64,000 bases of DNA from Cyrtodaria siliqua (Eukaryota; Mollusca; Bivalvia; Adapedonta; Hiatellidae), in NCBI GenBank assembly GCA_037043455.1, contig JAWPHD010004493.1, positions 122,460-186,459 on the forward strand, in the 5' to 3' direction. The stretch's first letter is position 1, and the number at the start of each line of letters is the position of its first letter. Both the position numbers and the translations under genes were made by a program. Shown here in pieces: positions 48,126 to 58,754 of the stretch. The notes under the pieces were generated by a model, which was not told where the DNA came from, did not search any database, and saw only the letters and a list, made by a program, of their open reading frames with translations.

Positions 48126-49890
48126 TGTTAAGTTGTATTTGTTGACAAGGGGACATTTGCTGACGGGTTTGGAATGTAGGCGTCAACATGTAATTGCAGA
48201 TATGCCAACTTTATTGTTTTTGGTAAGACGGATGTTGAAAATGTGAGGATAATAGTATTTGTACTAATGATTTTTCATTCCTCTTTATGGCTATTCGGCG
48301 AGCCGCATTTACCAACTGTGGCGCAAGCTCATTGATAATTTCTTCTTCAGGTACTCTGGAGAGATCCGGGCACCTGATGACGCCTTTGGAGATGTTCATA
48401 GAGCAGAGAGGGTAGCATTTGACTTGTGTGTTTAAAATTTGTTTAATAGTTAGTAAATTATCAGAGTGAGATTTTTTTTCTGTTTCAATTAGAAGAGTTT
48501 TGTTCTTTAATTATTTTTATTTGTTTAACATGTCCAGCAATGGAATCGACAGTTTTCTGTATTACAAAAGGTGACATATCTGCAACAGGCCGTTCCCCGT
48601 CTTCCGATTCGATAATGAGAAAACGAGGAAAGGACTGGTTGATTACTGGTTCCTCAGTATCAGATTCATGTTCATTTGCAGTTTTGTAAAAGGATTTTAG
48701 GGGTTAAAAAGACAACACAAAATGATTTCATATATGGTGAGTTGGGAAGAACATCATTCATTACTAAGAGATATCTTATTATTATAAAATATTGGTTAAA
48801 AGTTTTACAACTGAGGGAACAAAAATATGTTAAAATTGTGTATAATATGATGTTAAGTGACTTGGAATTGTATCCACAAAAAGTTAACTGGGCATCACTT
48901 GTTAAACATTTATTAGCTTCACTAGGCTTTTATTATGTATGGATCCAACAAGGAGTTGGAAATGAAAAGATATTTATTACCGTTATTAAACAAAGACTTA
49001 ATGATCATTTTATTCAAAATTGGAATCATAGGTTGCAGAGCTCAAGCAGAGCTGTTTTCTACAACAGTATTGCAATTTTTCAAATTCAGCCATATTTAGA
49101 AAATATAAGTGTGTACAAATTTTGTCAATCAATTACAAAACTAAGAGTTTCATCTCATAGATTAAAAATTGAATCTGGCAGATGGGTTAAACCTATTAGA
49201 ATACCCGTTAACGAGAGAACGTGTGATCTTTGTAGAGTGTTAGAAGATGAATTTCATTTTGTATTAAGAGTGTGAACGATTTTCGGAGTTAAGGAATCAA
49301 TATATATCTAAATATTTTTGGAAACGTCCTAACATGATTAAATTTATAGAATTAATTAACTCAACAAATAAAGTTAGAATTCGTAAATTAGGTATATTTA
49401 TTTATGAAGCTTTTAAATTAAGAAATGAACTGTTATATAGAATATAACTGTATTTTTTTGAACAACGAGTGTGTATATGAATAATTGAAATTGTAAATAA
49501 TATGTAAATCTCTATGTACGGTTGTTAACACCTTCTCAATTACACATGATTGCATAATGGCTTATGAAAGTTATATTGTGATATAATATATAATTACCGT
49601 TTTCATATATATATATACATGTATATGTACTAATTACTGCACTGCTACCATGTTATACTTTGTATTTGTATCCTCACGGGCTTTATAGCCTATTGGAATT
49701 TTGAAATAAAAGTATCTATCTATCATGTTCTGTTTTTTTCCTTTTGTTAGTAGTTTGTGCGTTTTGTGATGCCATGATGGGCGTTAAGAATTCACCTTCC
49801 ACGCTTCTCACCCACCTCGGAGTCCAACAAGGGGACATTTGCTGTGGATATCCAACAGTCAAAATGCCAAAAATACGTAAATTGTTAATT
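48126..49890 (-). mobile_element. I-type LINE ORF1 region, minus strand, split by a CR1-like LINE
   Basis: Minus-strand blocks at 49731-49890 (VGYPQQMSPCWTPRWVRSVE, then MASQNAQTTNKRKKTEH) and at 48211-48665 (CPDLSRVPEEEIINELAPQL, NAARRIAIKRNEK) match the plus-strand ORF1 at 45707-46000. The piece 48674-49722 between them is a later insertion. ORF1 is frameshifted. Confidence 0.65.
48674..49722 (+). mobile_element. CR1-like LINE 3' end, nested insertion with target duplication
   Basis: Flanked by TCATGTTC at 48666-48673 and 49723-49730. The frame 48676-49275 encodes the C-terminal region of a bivalve-type LINE polymerase (FCKRILGVKKTTQNDFIYGE, VNWASLVKHLLASLGFYYVW, LNDHFIQNWNHRLQSSSRA) and ends with the zinc-like RTCDLCRVLEDEFHFVL. 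After one frameshift it continues to about 49446. The 3' UTR ends GAAATAAAAGTATCTATCTA. 5' truncated; a third LINE family in the window. Confidence 0.8.
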
Positions 49891-49894
49891 ATCC

Positions 49895-50850
49895 CCATTT
49901 AGGGTGGGATGTTCCCCGACCAACTTCTTATGGGGTCTCAGCTTATTCGTTTTTCTAGAGCTTGTACTCGAGTTGAGGACTTTAATATTCGTTATGTTTG
50001 TATAACTAAAAGCTACTCCATCAGGGCTACCGTTAACATAAACTTCGTAAAACCTTTGCACAATTGTATTATTGTAACCCTGATATAAAAGTAATTTAAG
50101 AACTCATCTGCGACAAGGTGACGTGATTTACAAACGTCATAAGATACTTGGGCATGAACACTTTCATACTATCTTTGTTAAACTTGTTAACATGTGTATC
50201 AAAAGAGGTTATGACCCTATCATTTTGCAACGTACTCCATGGTTGGTGGCGGGCCCATTTACAGTTCACCACTATGCTTTTCTCCTTAATTGTGCGATGA
50301 CCGCCTTAATTGTGCGATGACCGGACAGGCTGTGGACCCTGTGATGACGACTACCTAAAACCCAAACGGACGGTAACGTGATGTTTGTCTGCAATATGGT
50401 CTTGTCTTTCCCTCAGTGGTTTATTCTCGTGTTGCTCTGGCTTTGAGTACCTTCTTTTAGGCTTTCTAGGCTATTGTTTTTTGTATTTATATGTACACGA
50501 GTATCTCTGTGTTTTACTTATATTGCCTATTAATGCTGGCTTGTTGGTTAGAGAATAGTTCATGGTGGGGATTTCTTTATTTACGCTGTACCGTTTTACT
50601 GGGATGACGGTAGGTTAAGTGTGAGGTTTGGTGCACCCTAGAACCTTGTTTAAACCACCAGCGACCTTTTTTGTAACTGACCGTTCCAAGGCGGTACCCC
50701 TTTTGTCAACCCTTTTTGTGTTTGTGACGTCATATGCCTTTATTCCTTGTTGACGTTGCCATTCATATTTGTCGTCTTGCGTGTTTCTGGGTTTACTGGC
50801 TTCTGTGAAAGCTGCATTTCCTGTTTGACTTTAATACTTATTCCTACAGT
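49895..50850 (+). mobile_element. Decayed PLE-A copy
   Basis: RT pieces from about 49900 (SQLIRFSRACTRVEDFN), the frame 50123-50320 with VLVN... and YDPIILQRTPWLVAGPFTV, a duplicated TTAATTGTGCGATGACCG near 50287 and 50310, then a diverged tail. More mutated than the copies at 43505 and 51430. Confidence 0.65.
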
Positions 50851-51139
50851 AATGTTTACAGTTTTAACCGAGAAAGTGACGGCGAGAAAAATTCCAACGG
50901 CTGTAAAAGGGCGTATTTTTTTGATGTATTTCTAAGCTTGCCGTGTTGAAGTAACTTAATCATGCTGAAACATATTTTTAATTTTAATAACCATTCATGC
51001 TGCAGCTGATCTTTGGCAATATTTATTTCAAATAACCGTTATAAAATGGCACTTGAGCCACACATATTATATGTAAAACATGTTTACTTTGGGTTGTAAT
51101 GAAGTGATCCGATTGGATGATATTTTAATGGTAAAAACA
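50851..51139. other. No feature recognised
   Basis: AT-rich sequence between a PLE tail and a LINE-tail repeat. Confidence 0.4.
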
Positions 51140-51230
51140 AATCAGAAACCGAACTGAACTGAATGTTGTTTAACGGCTTATCAACACAGTATAGGTTATT
51201 TAGAGCCGCCCCAGAGAGAGGGGAAGTAAA
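51140..51230 (-). repeat. LINE-like 3' end repeat with GAACT microsatellite tail
   Basis: CCGAACTGAACTGAATGTTG then TTTAACGGCTTATCAACACA and TTATTTAGAGCCGCCCC. Same family as 5395-5600 and 6440-6510. Confidence 0.55.
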
Positions 51231-51429
51231 CGGAAATATTATAATTGAAGCAATCGGCGATTTACTTAAATTTCTCCCCACAGTGTGATGTTTTGTACGA
51301 ACAGTTAATATACTGGGATAAATGGGAATCATACCTCTACGGAAGGTGTAAAGGATTTGAATCAATTCGCTAATTTGACAAAGTTACATACTTCGAAATG
51401 AGGTTGGTCAACTTGTCAATACCATATAA

Positions 51430-53110
51430 AGTCTCCTTTCAGAAATCATTTAGTTCATTCAAGGCGCAGGGTGTTTCCCTCTATTAATAAGTGCAATACT
51501 AAGAGGTGCAGTTGTTGCAAATACTTATCTTGCAAGTCCACCATTAAATCAGCTGTTAATGGTAGATTGTTTAATGTATGTCTCGCTTCAAATGTTGATT
51601 GACGTACATATTACGTCATTTATGTTCTGACTTGAAATGCACCAAAAAAAGAGTACGATAATGGACCAAGTTGCGGTATACAATATGTTGGACAAACAGG
51701 ATCCTTAAAAGTTCGATTTCATGAACACAATTATAATGCAAGTAATCCTAAAAAATATTTTCGTTAGGTATGGAACCACCGTTTATAGACAAATTGTTGG
51801 TATCCCTATGGGTACGAACTGTGCACCACTTGTCGCAGATTTGTTTTTAGTTTGCTATGATAAGGATTTCATGTTGAGTCTTTCACCAGATACCCAGGCA
51901 GATGTTATTGAAACCTTTAATGACACCTCTCGGTATCTGGATGACATATTGAACATTTACAACCCTTTCTTTCCAACTATGGTTAATTATATTTATCCTA
52001 AAGAACTTCAGCTTAACAAAGCTAATATATCTGATAATAACGCTTCTTTTCTTGATTTAGATCTCTCTATTGAAAATGGTAAAATAATTAGCAAAATCTA
52101 TGACAAGAGAGATGATTTTAATTTTGACATTGTTAATTATCCCCACTTGGATGGGGATGTTCCCCGAGCAATTTATTGTGGGGTGTATGTGTCTCAACTT
52201 ATTCGTTTTTCTAGAGCTTGTACTCGAGTTGAGGACTTTAATATTCGTCATCTTTGTATAACTAAAAATTTACTCAATCAGGGTTACCGTTACCATAAAC
52301 TTCGTAAAACCTTTGCAAACTTTTATTATCGTAACCCTGATCTTCTTTCCAAATCTAATTTAAGGACTCTTCTGCGACGAGGACTATCACAACCTGACTT
52401 CCATGGTGATGTGACTTATAAACTTCGTAAGATTCTTGGTCATGATCACTTTCATACTATCTTTGTTAAACTTGTTAAAAAGTTTATCAACAAAGGTTAT
52501 GACCCTATCATTTTGCAACGTAATGCATGCTTGGTGGTGGACCCTTTTACAGTTCGCCACTATGCTTTCCTCTTTAATTGTACGATGACAAGACAGGCTG
52601 TGGACCCTATGATGACGCCTACCTAAAGCCCATTGGGACGGTGGCATTTGATGTTTGTCTATGATCTTTCTTGTCGTGCCCTTAATGGTTTATTCTCTTA
52701 CTGCTCTGGCTTCTGCCAAGTCATTTAGTACTTTCATTGTGGCTTTCTAGGCTATTGTTTTTTTGTATTATATTTACACGAGCATATTTGTGTTTTACTT
52801 ATATTGCCTATTGATGCTGCCTTGTTGGTTAGAGATTAGATGATGGCGGGGATTTCTTAATTTACACTGTCCTGTTTTAATGGGATGACAGTAGGGTAAG
52901 TGTGAGGTTTGGTGCACCCTAGAACCGGTTTAAACCCCCAGTGGCCTACTTTGCCACTGACCGTTCCAAGGCGGTAGCCCTATTGTCAACCCATTTATGT
53001 AAGTGATGTCGTTTGCATTTATTATTGCTTTTGCCTTCTTGTTTGTCAGTTTGCGTGTTTGTTTGACTGTCCTCCTTGAATGCTACTTTCCCTGTCCGAT
53101 CTTTTTATAT
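51430..53110 (+). mobile_element. PLE-A element with GIY-YIG-like module, RT and complete 3' tail
   Basis: Order along the strand: RNHLVHSRRRVF and a Cys-rich NKCNTKRCSCCKYLSCK block (51437-51600), a GIY-YIG-like endonuclease piece CGIQYVGQTGSLKVRFHEHN (51668-51745), the RT from motif B to the C-terminus (51721-52626), then the tail to 53110. The tail has no endonuclease after it here or in any other copy. The RT starts in the middle of the domain, so sequence between endonuclease and RT motif B has been lost. Confidence 0.75.
51721..52626 (+). pseudogene. Penelope-like reverse transcriptase, C-terminal 300 codons
   Basis: Longest PLE frame in the window. Contains VYRQIVGIPMGTNCAPLVAD (motif B), the catalytic RYLDDILNI box, NNASFLDLDLSIENGKII, YDKRDDFNFDIVNYPHLDGD, GVYVSQLIRFSRACTRVEDF, and ends MMTPT. 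Motif A and upstream domains are missing, so it cannot be active. Similar proteins in invertebrates are usually grouped with Penelope-like elements; that family name is from general knowledge, not a search. The preceding endonuclease module is out of frame. Confidence 0.8.
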
Positions 53111-53545
53111 TTCTTCTTGTCGTGCCCTTAATGGTTTATTCTCTTGTTGCTCTGGCTTCTGCCAAGTCACTGAGTACCTTATTTGTGGCTTTCTAGGTTA
53201 TATGATTTTTTTTATGTATACACGAGCATCTTTGTGTTTTACTTATATTGCCTATTAATGCTGCCTTAGCTGGTTAGAGAATATTTCATGGCGGGAATTT
53301 ATTTATTTACAGTCCCGTTTTATTTGGATGACAGTATGGTAAGTGTGAGGTTTGGTGCACCCTAGAACCTGGTTTAAATCCCCAGCGGCCTTTTTTGCCA
53401 CTGACCGGTCCAAGGCAGTAGCCCTATTGTCAACTCTTTTTGTGTTTGTGACGTCATATGCCGTTATGCCTTATTAACATTGCCATTTATGTTTGTCTTT
53501 TTGCGTGTTTGGTGAAAGGTGCATTTCCTGTTCGACCTTTTTACT
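53111..53545 (+). mobile_element. Second, diverged PLE-A tail in tandem
   Basis: Starts TTCTTCTTGTCGTGCCCTTA directly after the previous tail ends and repeats the whole tail order (GGTTAGAGAATATTTCATGG, GTCCCGTTTTATTTGGATGA, ACTGACCGGTCCAAGGCAGT). Head-to-tail arrangement. Confidence 0.7.
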
Positions 53546-54204
53546 TATTGTTCGTGTCAAACATACTTCCTTACCATATGTTATATAGATAGTAGGGGTA
53601 TCTTTTTTTCTTTTTCTTTTTTATAAATTTGCGGCTCATGTGCCAGTGCCGTCACATTTAGCATTGCAAACAACCTCTACCAAGAGTTCTTTGACCAAAA
53701 CAAGTATCCGTTTATATCGCGGCTTTTGGTAACCGCATGAAAACGTTCCGGTGCAATATGACGGTATACGCAGTATCGTAGAATATTGAACCATTTCTCC
53801 AATGAAAAGTCAATGGAACAATATGAAAGTGTACAAAAGTTATAAAATACTATCTTAATATAATATAACAAGGTACAAGTAAAGTCACTTTGTACCTTCC
53901 GTCTGTTCGTAGCCCATAGGTGATATAACATTAAATTCTGTATTTATAAAATGTTGTCAATATATGCTATTACATTATAACATATGTATGATCAATATAA
54001 CAGTTCATTCAAAATATTTTACTTTTTAGGTGCAATATATTCCGCGTCCTCATAATGTCCGTCAGTTTCCGATAATACGTATATAAACACATGACATTTA
54101 TGCCATGCATCCTTTTCAGGTAATTACAAACTAGAAAACATTTTCTACCGACGTCATTGACGTGTTCAACTTGTATACCCTTCAGGTAAGATTATATTTA
54201 GTTT
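53546..54204. other. No gene recognised
   Basis: A block near 53905-53940 (ATAACATTAAATTCTGTATT) resembles 37840-37860 (ATTACATTAAATTCTGTATT). Nothing else stands out. Confidence 0.4.
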
Positions 54205-54705
54205 AGTTTATATGCTTTCCTCTTTAATTGTACGATGACCGGACAGGCTGTGGACCCTATGCTGACGCCTACCTAAAGCCCATTGGGACGGTGGCGTTTG
54301 ATTTTGTCTATGATCTTTCTTGTCGTGCGCTTAATGGTTTATTCTCTTGTTGCTCTGGCTTCTGCCAAGTCATTGAGTACCTTCATTATCGCTTTCTTGG
54401 CTATTGATGTCGTATTATATTTACACGAGCATATTTGTGTTTTACTTATATTGACTTTTGATGCTGCCTTGTTGGTTAGAGATTAGATCATGGCGGGGAT
54501 TTCTTTATTTACACTGTCCTGTAGGGTAAGTGTGAGGTTTGGTACACCTAGAACCGGTTTAAACTCCCAGTGACCTACTTTGCCACTGACCGTTCCAAGA
54601 CGGTAGCCCTATTGTCAACCCTTTGTGTTTGTGATGTCGTTTGTATTTATTATTAATTTTGACTTCTTGTTTGTCTGTTTGCGTGTTTGTTTCTGTGTTT
54701 TGTTA
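54205..54705 (+). mobile_element. PLE-A 3' end with tail
   Basis: Starts inside the RT C-terminus (CTTTAATTGTACGATGACCG), ends the frame at CTACCTAAAGCC and keeps most of the tail, with about 25 bases missing around 54523. Cut at 54706 by a PLE-B copy. Confidence 0.7.
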
Positions 54706-55345
54706 TCATGAATTTCGAAAGTTAAAGGGGTCTGACGGGTTCCTGACCGCTTTACAAATTTAATCAGGAAGTTCGTCAGAAAAGGATATAACCCTTTGGT
54801 TTTAAAGCGCACTGCATGTTTAGTGATTGACCCCTCTACAGTCAGTGATTACGCTTCACTTGTGCGATGACTGGACTACCTCTTGGGACTCTATGATTGT
54901 ACCTACTGAAACCCCAACTAAGGGAGGTGGGTGCATGAGCTTTCGTCCCTCGGGTTTTCTGGTCGTACCCTAGATTGGTTTTCTTTTAGCTGCAACTACT
55001 ATGGTTGTTCAGTACGATTTTGGATACATCCTGAGATGTTTATTATTTTGTATGTGTATCTTTAGTTAGTTTCTATGGATGTGGACTTTATTGTTAGAGA
55101 ATTCCTTTTGATGGGATGTAGTTTTGTTTACACTGTCTTGTCTATTTGGGCGCTGAAGACAGGATAATAGCGAGGATTGTGCGCATATAAAATCGATTCA
55201 ATCTAACCAGTAGGCCTTATTGCCTACTGACCGTTCCAAGTCTCTTTCATTGTAGTTTCAAGTCCTTGTTTGCGGTGCAGTGCGGACCTACGGTGCCATT
55301 GCGTTCGGACGCTGTGGTTTATATAGGACCCTATATATCATTTTG
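54706..55345 (+). mobile_element. PLE-B 3' end with tail
   Basis: RT C-terminal sequence (KGSDG, RKFVRKGYNPLVL, ACLVIDPSTVS) with frameshifts, then the tail with TAAAATCGATTCAATCTAAC and a single GTGCGGACCTACGGTGCCAT unit at 55280, the ancestor of the 31-bp minisatellite. Confidence 0.65.
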
Positions 55346-55640
55346 TGGTTGACTGTCCTCATTGAATGCTACTTTCCCTGTCCGATCTATTATATTTCTT
55401 TACATCAGCAGTGATGTGTTATATTACATAATAAGGTTGCATTGTTTGTTAGAGAATATAACCTGACGGGCATATCTTTATTTACACTGTCCCGTTTTAT
55501 TGGGATGGCAGTAGGGTAAGAGTGGGGTTTGGTGCACCCTAGAACTGGTTTTAATCCCCTGCCTTTTTTTCAACTGACCGTTCCAAGGCGGTAGCCCTAT
55601 TGTCAACCCTTTTATGTTTGTGTTGTCATGATATATATGG
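55346..55640 (+). mobile_element. PLE tail fragments
   Basis: GTGGTTGACTGTCCTCATTG ending TGTCCGATCTATTATATTTC (about 55335-55402), then a second piece with GTTTTATTGGGATGGCAGTA and CCGTTCCAAGGCGGTAGCCC (to 55620). Confidence 0.6.
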
Positions 55641-57040
55641 TTTGTGAGGCTTCCCGACCGAATTCAATTTTTTTGATTTTTTTCCCGACCAAAAATCTTT
55701 TTTTCCGTTTTTTTTCGAAAATTGTAGAATTGTCAAAAAATTCAAAAAAACCATAAAATCATCAAAATTGTAGAATTGTCAAAAAATTCAAAAAAAACCC
55801 CCTAAAATCATCAAAATTGTACAATTGACCATAACATGGTCAATATTTGTCAATTTTTTTTTTTTAAAAATTCATCGCGTTTGCCGAATTGCGTTTGCCG
55901 ACCCAATCGCGTTTGCCGCCCAATCGCCCGCCAGGACCAAATCGCGTTTTTCGCCCATAGCAAAAATACATAGCCGGGGTTCTGAACCAACCCCCCATAA
56001 CATGGTCAACCTACCTACCCGCCAGGTTGACAAAAAAAATATATGGCTTCGCCTACCAAGGCTTCGCTCTGATCGCCTACCAGAAGAACGATGCTCAACG
56101 TATCGTCTTACCAGCATGCCGGTGGGTTCTGACCCCTACCAGACGAACGATGCTCAACGTATGCCGGTGGTTTCGCCATGGACTAAAATAGATAGTCGGG
56201 GTTCTGACCCAAAAACCTAAACAGCTGCTTGAACTCATCCAGATGCAAACAACATATATAGAGGAGCTTAAAGCAGCCCATGATGATGTGGTCAATATCT
56301 GTCAAAAAACCCATAACCTACCTGTCCATGGACGCCCGCCATAGTAAAATATATAGCCGGGGTTCAGAACCAAAACCCCATAACATGGTCAATATCTGCC
56401 AAAAAACACCATAACCTACCTGTCCATAGACTAAAAAAATACATAGCCCGCCTGACTCAAAAATATATTTCTAGACCAAAATATATATATGACTTGGCTT
56501 GACCCGCCAGGTTGACAAATACATAGCCGGGGTTCTGAACCAAACCCCCATAACATGGTCAATATCTGTCAAAAACACCATAACCTACCTATCCATGGTC
56601 GCCCGCCAGGTTGACAAAATACATAACCTACCTGTCCATGACATATATATTTCTAGATCAAAATATATATATGACTTCGCCCACCAAGGCTTCGCTATGA
56701 TCGCCTACCAGACGAACGATGCTCAACGTATCGTCTTACCAGCATGCCGGTGGTTTCGCCATGGACTAAAAATACATAGCCGAGATTCTGACCCAAAAAC
56801 CCATAACATGGTCGCCTACCATGATCCCCCACACAAAGACGAACGATGCTCAACAATGCAGCGAGGTTTCTAGCCCATTGGAGCACAGGGAATTGAAGGG
56901 GTCACCCGCCTTGATGATTTTTAAAAGGGTCGTGTAACCGGCGCGGTACAGTTTGGTCACGGTCACCTTGTTTACCCCGAATAACGCCACAACGGCTCCG
57001 AGTTGTTTGTCCATTAAAATGGGTTAAGAAAAATAAATAT

Positions 57041-57050
57041 ACTATATAAA
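57041..57050 (+). promoter_or_regulatory. TATA-like element directly before the 57054 gene
   Basis: ACTATATAAA lies 3 bases before ATG. The minus-strand gene starting at 58454 has AATATATAAAAC in the same place. Spacing this short is unlike host promoters and could be a viral-type start signal; this is inference. Confidence 0.35.
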
Positions 57051-57053
57051 ATA

Positions 57054-57539
57054 ATGGACACTGCACGATTTGATGAATTGCTTCAAGCGCAAGAATCAGA
57101 AAATAGCACAAAGAAATGGGCCGACTTGGAATTGAATAAAATATACGCTATTACGGATACACACATAGTGAAAACTCGATATGGTCCATCCATGATATTA
57201 ACATTATCAGACGACAGTGAGGTATGGGCGCCTGGTCATCTCAAAGATAGAATAGAGAAGGTAAGTGTAGAACCACCATATTATGTGCGACCACTTGGAT
57301 TGAAACCATGTAAAAACAACAAACATAGCTATCATGCATATGACTTAATCATTCCGAAAAGTGGAGAACCGAAAAAGAAAAAGCGTCACGCCAAGACAGC
57401 AAAAAAGCGTCACACCAAGATAGTATCCGAGTCTGAGAGCGAGTCAGAGGGAAATGCGTTTTTGGACGGCCTAGACCTGGGAAGTGAAGATGATGAAGAA
57501 CCGAAAAAGGAGACGGTCGTGGTTAAACGAAGAAAGTGA
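57054..57539 (+). CDS. Virus-like 161-residue protein, possible OB-fold nucleic-acid-binding protein
   Basis: Intact frame from ATG 57054 to TGA 57537. Residues 1-20 are acidic/polar (MDTARFDELLQAQES). About 21-105 look like one globular domain: a KKWADLELNKIYAI start, KTRYGPSMILTLSDDSEVWA, PGHLKDRI, then YYVRPLGLKPCKNN. The alternation of strands with KTxYG and a VWxPxxL pattern is reminiscent of single-strand-binding OB-folds; I infer this from pattern only. The last 50 residues are lysine-rich (KKKKRHAKTAKKRHTK), then Ser/Glu/Asp-rich (SESESESEG), then basic. A second, broken copy lies in the other arm at 62188-62682. Function not established. Confidence 0.6.
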   Translation: MDTARFDELLQAQESENSTKKWADLELNKIYAITDTHIVKTRYGPSMILTLSDDSEVWAPGHLKDRIEKVSVEPPYYVRPLGLKPCKNNKHSYHAYDLIIPKSGEPKKKKRHAKTAKKRHTKIVSESESESEGNAFLDGLDLGSEDDEEPKKETVVVKRRK

Positions 57540-57605
57540 AATAACGAAGATGAGACCTGGCAAAGTAAACATACTTAGAGTTTTAAAACTATTTTTATAT
57601 AGTTT

Positions 57606-57860
57606 TTAAACTATGAACTCAATGTGTACGCTACAAATCCAGTTGCAGCCATGCCCACCACAATAAACGTCATTTTCTCTATTCTGTTGATCCGGAGATG
57701 GCGTATAAAAATCACTCAACTTGGGCTCCGGTTCCAAAAGCAAATGTTTGCCAGTGATGTAATAATACTGTTTCATAGCCACATCATCAAACGTCTGCAT
57801 GATGCTCCTTCTGCAGTTCAAGTTTATAATAGCTTATTTCCCCGTCAAAAAATCTGTTGC
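57606..57860 (-). CDS. Small ORF in the inverted repeat, function unknown
   Basis: The minus-strand frame 57606-57821 (71 residues) contains TGKHLLLEPEPKLSDFYTP and DQQNRENDVYCGGHGCNW. It is present, with indels, in the right arm at 61900-62120. The opposite strand is also open here (57624-57905), and I cannot decide which is real. The minus strand has the more protein-like composition. Confidence 0.35.
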
Positions 57861-57870
57861 ACACAGCTCC

Positions 57871-58454
57871 TTAAAATGAATCAAACCGGTCTGGTGCTTT
57901 CTTAAACAAACTTGGTCTAGGCGTCTCTACTGGTCTAGGCGTCTCTACTGGAGCTATTGCCTGTAGTTTAGGTGTCTTTATATTTTTCCATGTTATCCCA
58001 AAAACTGATATAGCTGTCATTATACCCATATATATGAATGCAAAATTTTTAAAACCATTTACCGTTTTCCCTATCTCTTGTATGGAATATGTTTGTTTCT
58101 CTTCTTGTTCGTCTTCCAAAACATCATCTTCCTGCTGTTCCAGCAACAAATCTATATCATCTGTTTCTTCTTCTTGTTTTTCCAACAGACGGGAGAGAAG
58201 TTGCGTCTGTTTGCGACTTTCTTCTGCTATGATTGTCTCTGCCGTATATGGTTTTTCATTCTCTTCCTCTCTTGTAATTGTCCTCCCTTGTAATACGAGG
58301 GTCTTCCCTTGTAATACGAGGGTTCCATATCTTCCTTAGTTTGTCATTTCCAATTCTATATCTTTTCATCGCTTGGTTCGCAGATATTTGTCCACGTAGT
58401 CCACGAAGTTCTTCTATTCGTTCTTGTGTCAAGTATCCTCTTTTGTTTTGCCAT
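57871..58454 (-). pseudogene. Helix-turn-helix/membrane protein of the virus-like element, frameshifted
   Basis: The start is probably ATG at 58454, preceded by TATATAAAAC. The N-terminal part (in a shifted frame) reads LTQERIEELRGLRGQISANQ and KRYRIGNDKLRKIW, which looks like a helix-turn-helix. The middle is acidic (EEETDDIDLLLEQQEDDV). A single membrane span follows (FAFIYMGIMTAISVFGI), then a Pro/Thr repeat (PVETPRPVETPRP). At least two single-base frame breaks, one just after the start codon and one near 58254. A 24-base direct repeat (TTGTAATACGAGGGT) near 58289-58325 adds one unit. Unrecognised family. Confidence 0.45.
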
Positions 58455-58514
58455 GTTTTATATATTACAAGTATATTTTTAATATTATTTTAAAATAATA
58501 TTAGAATACAACCA

Positions 58515-58577
58515 ATTTTAGCATCGTCTGTATGCAGTTAAAGGACTGTTTGCAAATCTTTTGTATGCAGTTGATGA
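58515..58577 (+). repeat. Single copy of the CAGTTGATGAC repeat
   Basis: AGCATCGTCTGTATGCAGTT and TCTTTTGTATGCAGTTGATG match the tandem array at 60005-60345. Confidence 0.6.
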
Positions 58578-58735
58578 CACCAAAAGGGTATTTGTGTTCG
58601 ACTCAGTTAAAGGACGTAAAAACAAAATACTACACCGGGGTGCCGCTTACAAAAAATTACCCTCAAAGTACCCGGGACGTTTGAAATGTTGGACATGGTC
58701 AATGCTTTAATAGACCGGGGTGTTGATTAACCTTC
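58578..58735 (+). pseudogene. Gene fragment of the virus-like element, unrecognised
   Basis: The plus-strand frame reads VFDSVKGRKNKILHRGAAYK and, after a shift near 58682, EMLDMVNALIDRGVD-stop. It converges on the minus-strand fragment that ends at 58755. It begins right at a tandem-repeat unit, as if the 5' part were lost. Confidence 0.35.
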
Positions 58736-58754
58736 CCTACAAAAAAATAGGTTT

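Larger units (their letters stand above)
55650..57861 (+). repeat. Left long terminal inverted repeat of the virus-like element (~2.2 kb)
   Basis: Reverse complement of 61866-64000 over its whole visible length. The outer part is homopolymer-rich (TCAAAAAATTC, CGCGTTTGCCGACCCAATCG) and non-coding, with recurring blocks (CATAACATGGTCAA, GACGAACGATGCTCAACGTA, ACATAGCCGGGGTTCTGA). The inner part carries the intact 57054-57539 gene. The inner boundary is at CTGTTGCAC (57854-57862). The outer boundary is not visible as a sharp edge. Confidence 0.85.

Noticed and set aside
55825..56873. Open frames of 120-130 codons in the outer left inverted repeat
   Set aside because: They translate recurring non-coding blocks (ACGATGCTCAACGTATCG and similar), are not preserved in the right arm and show no domain.
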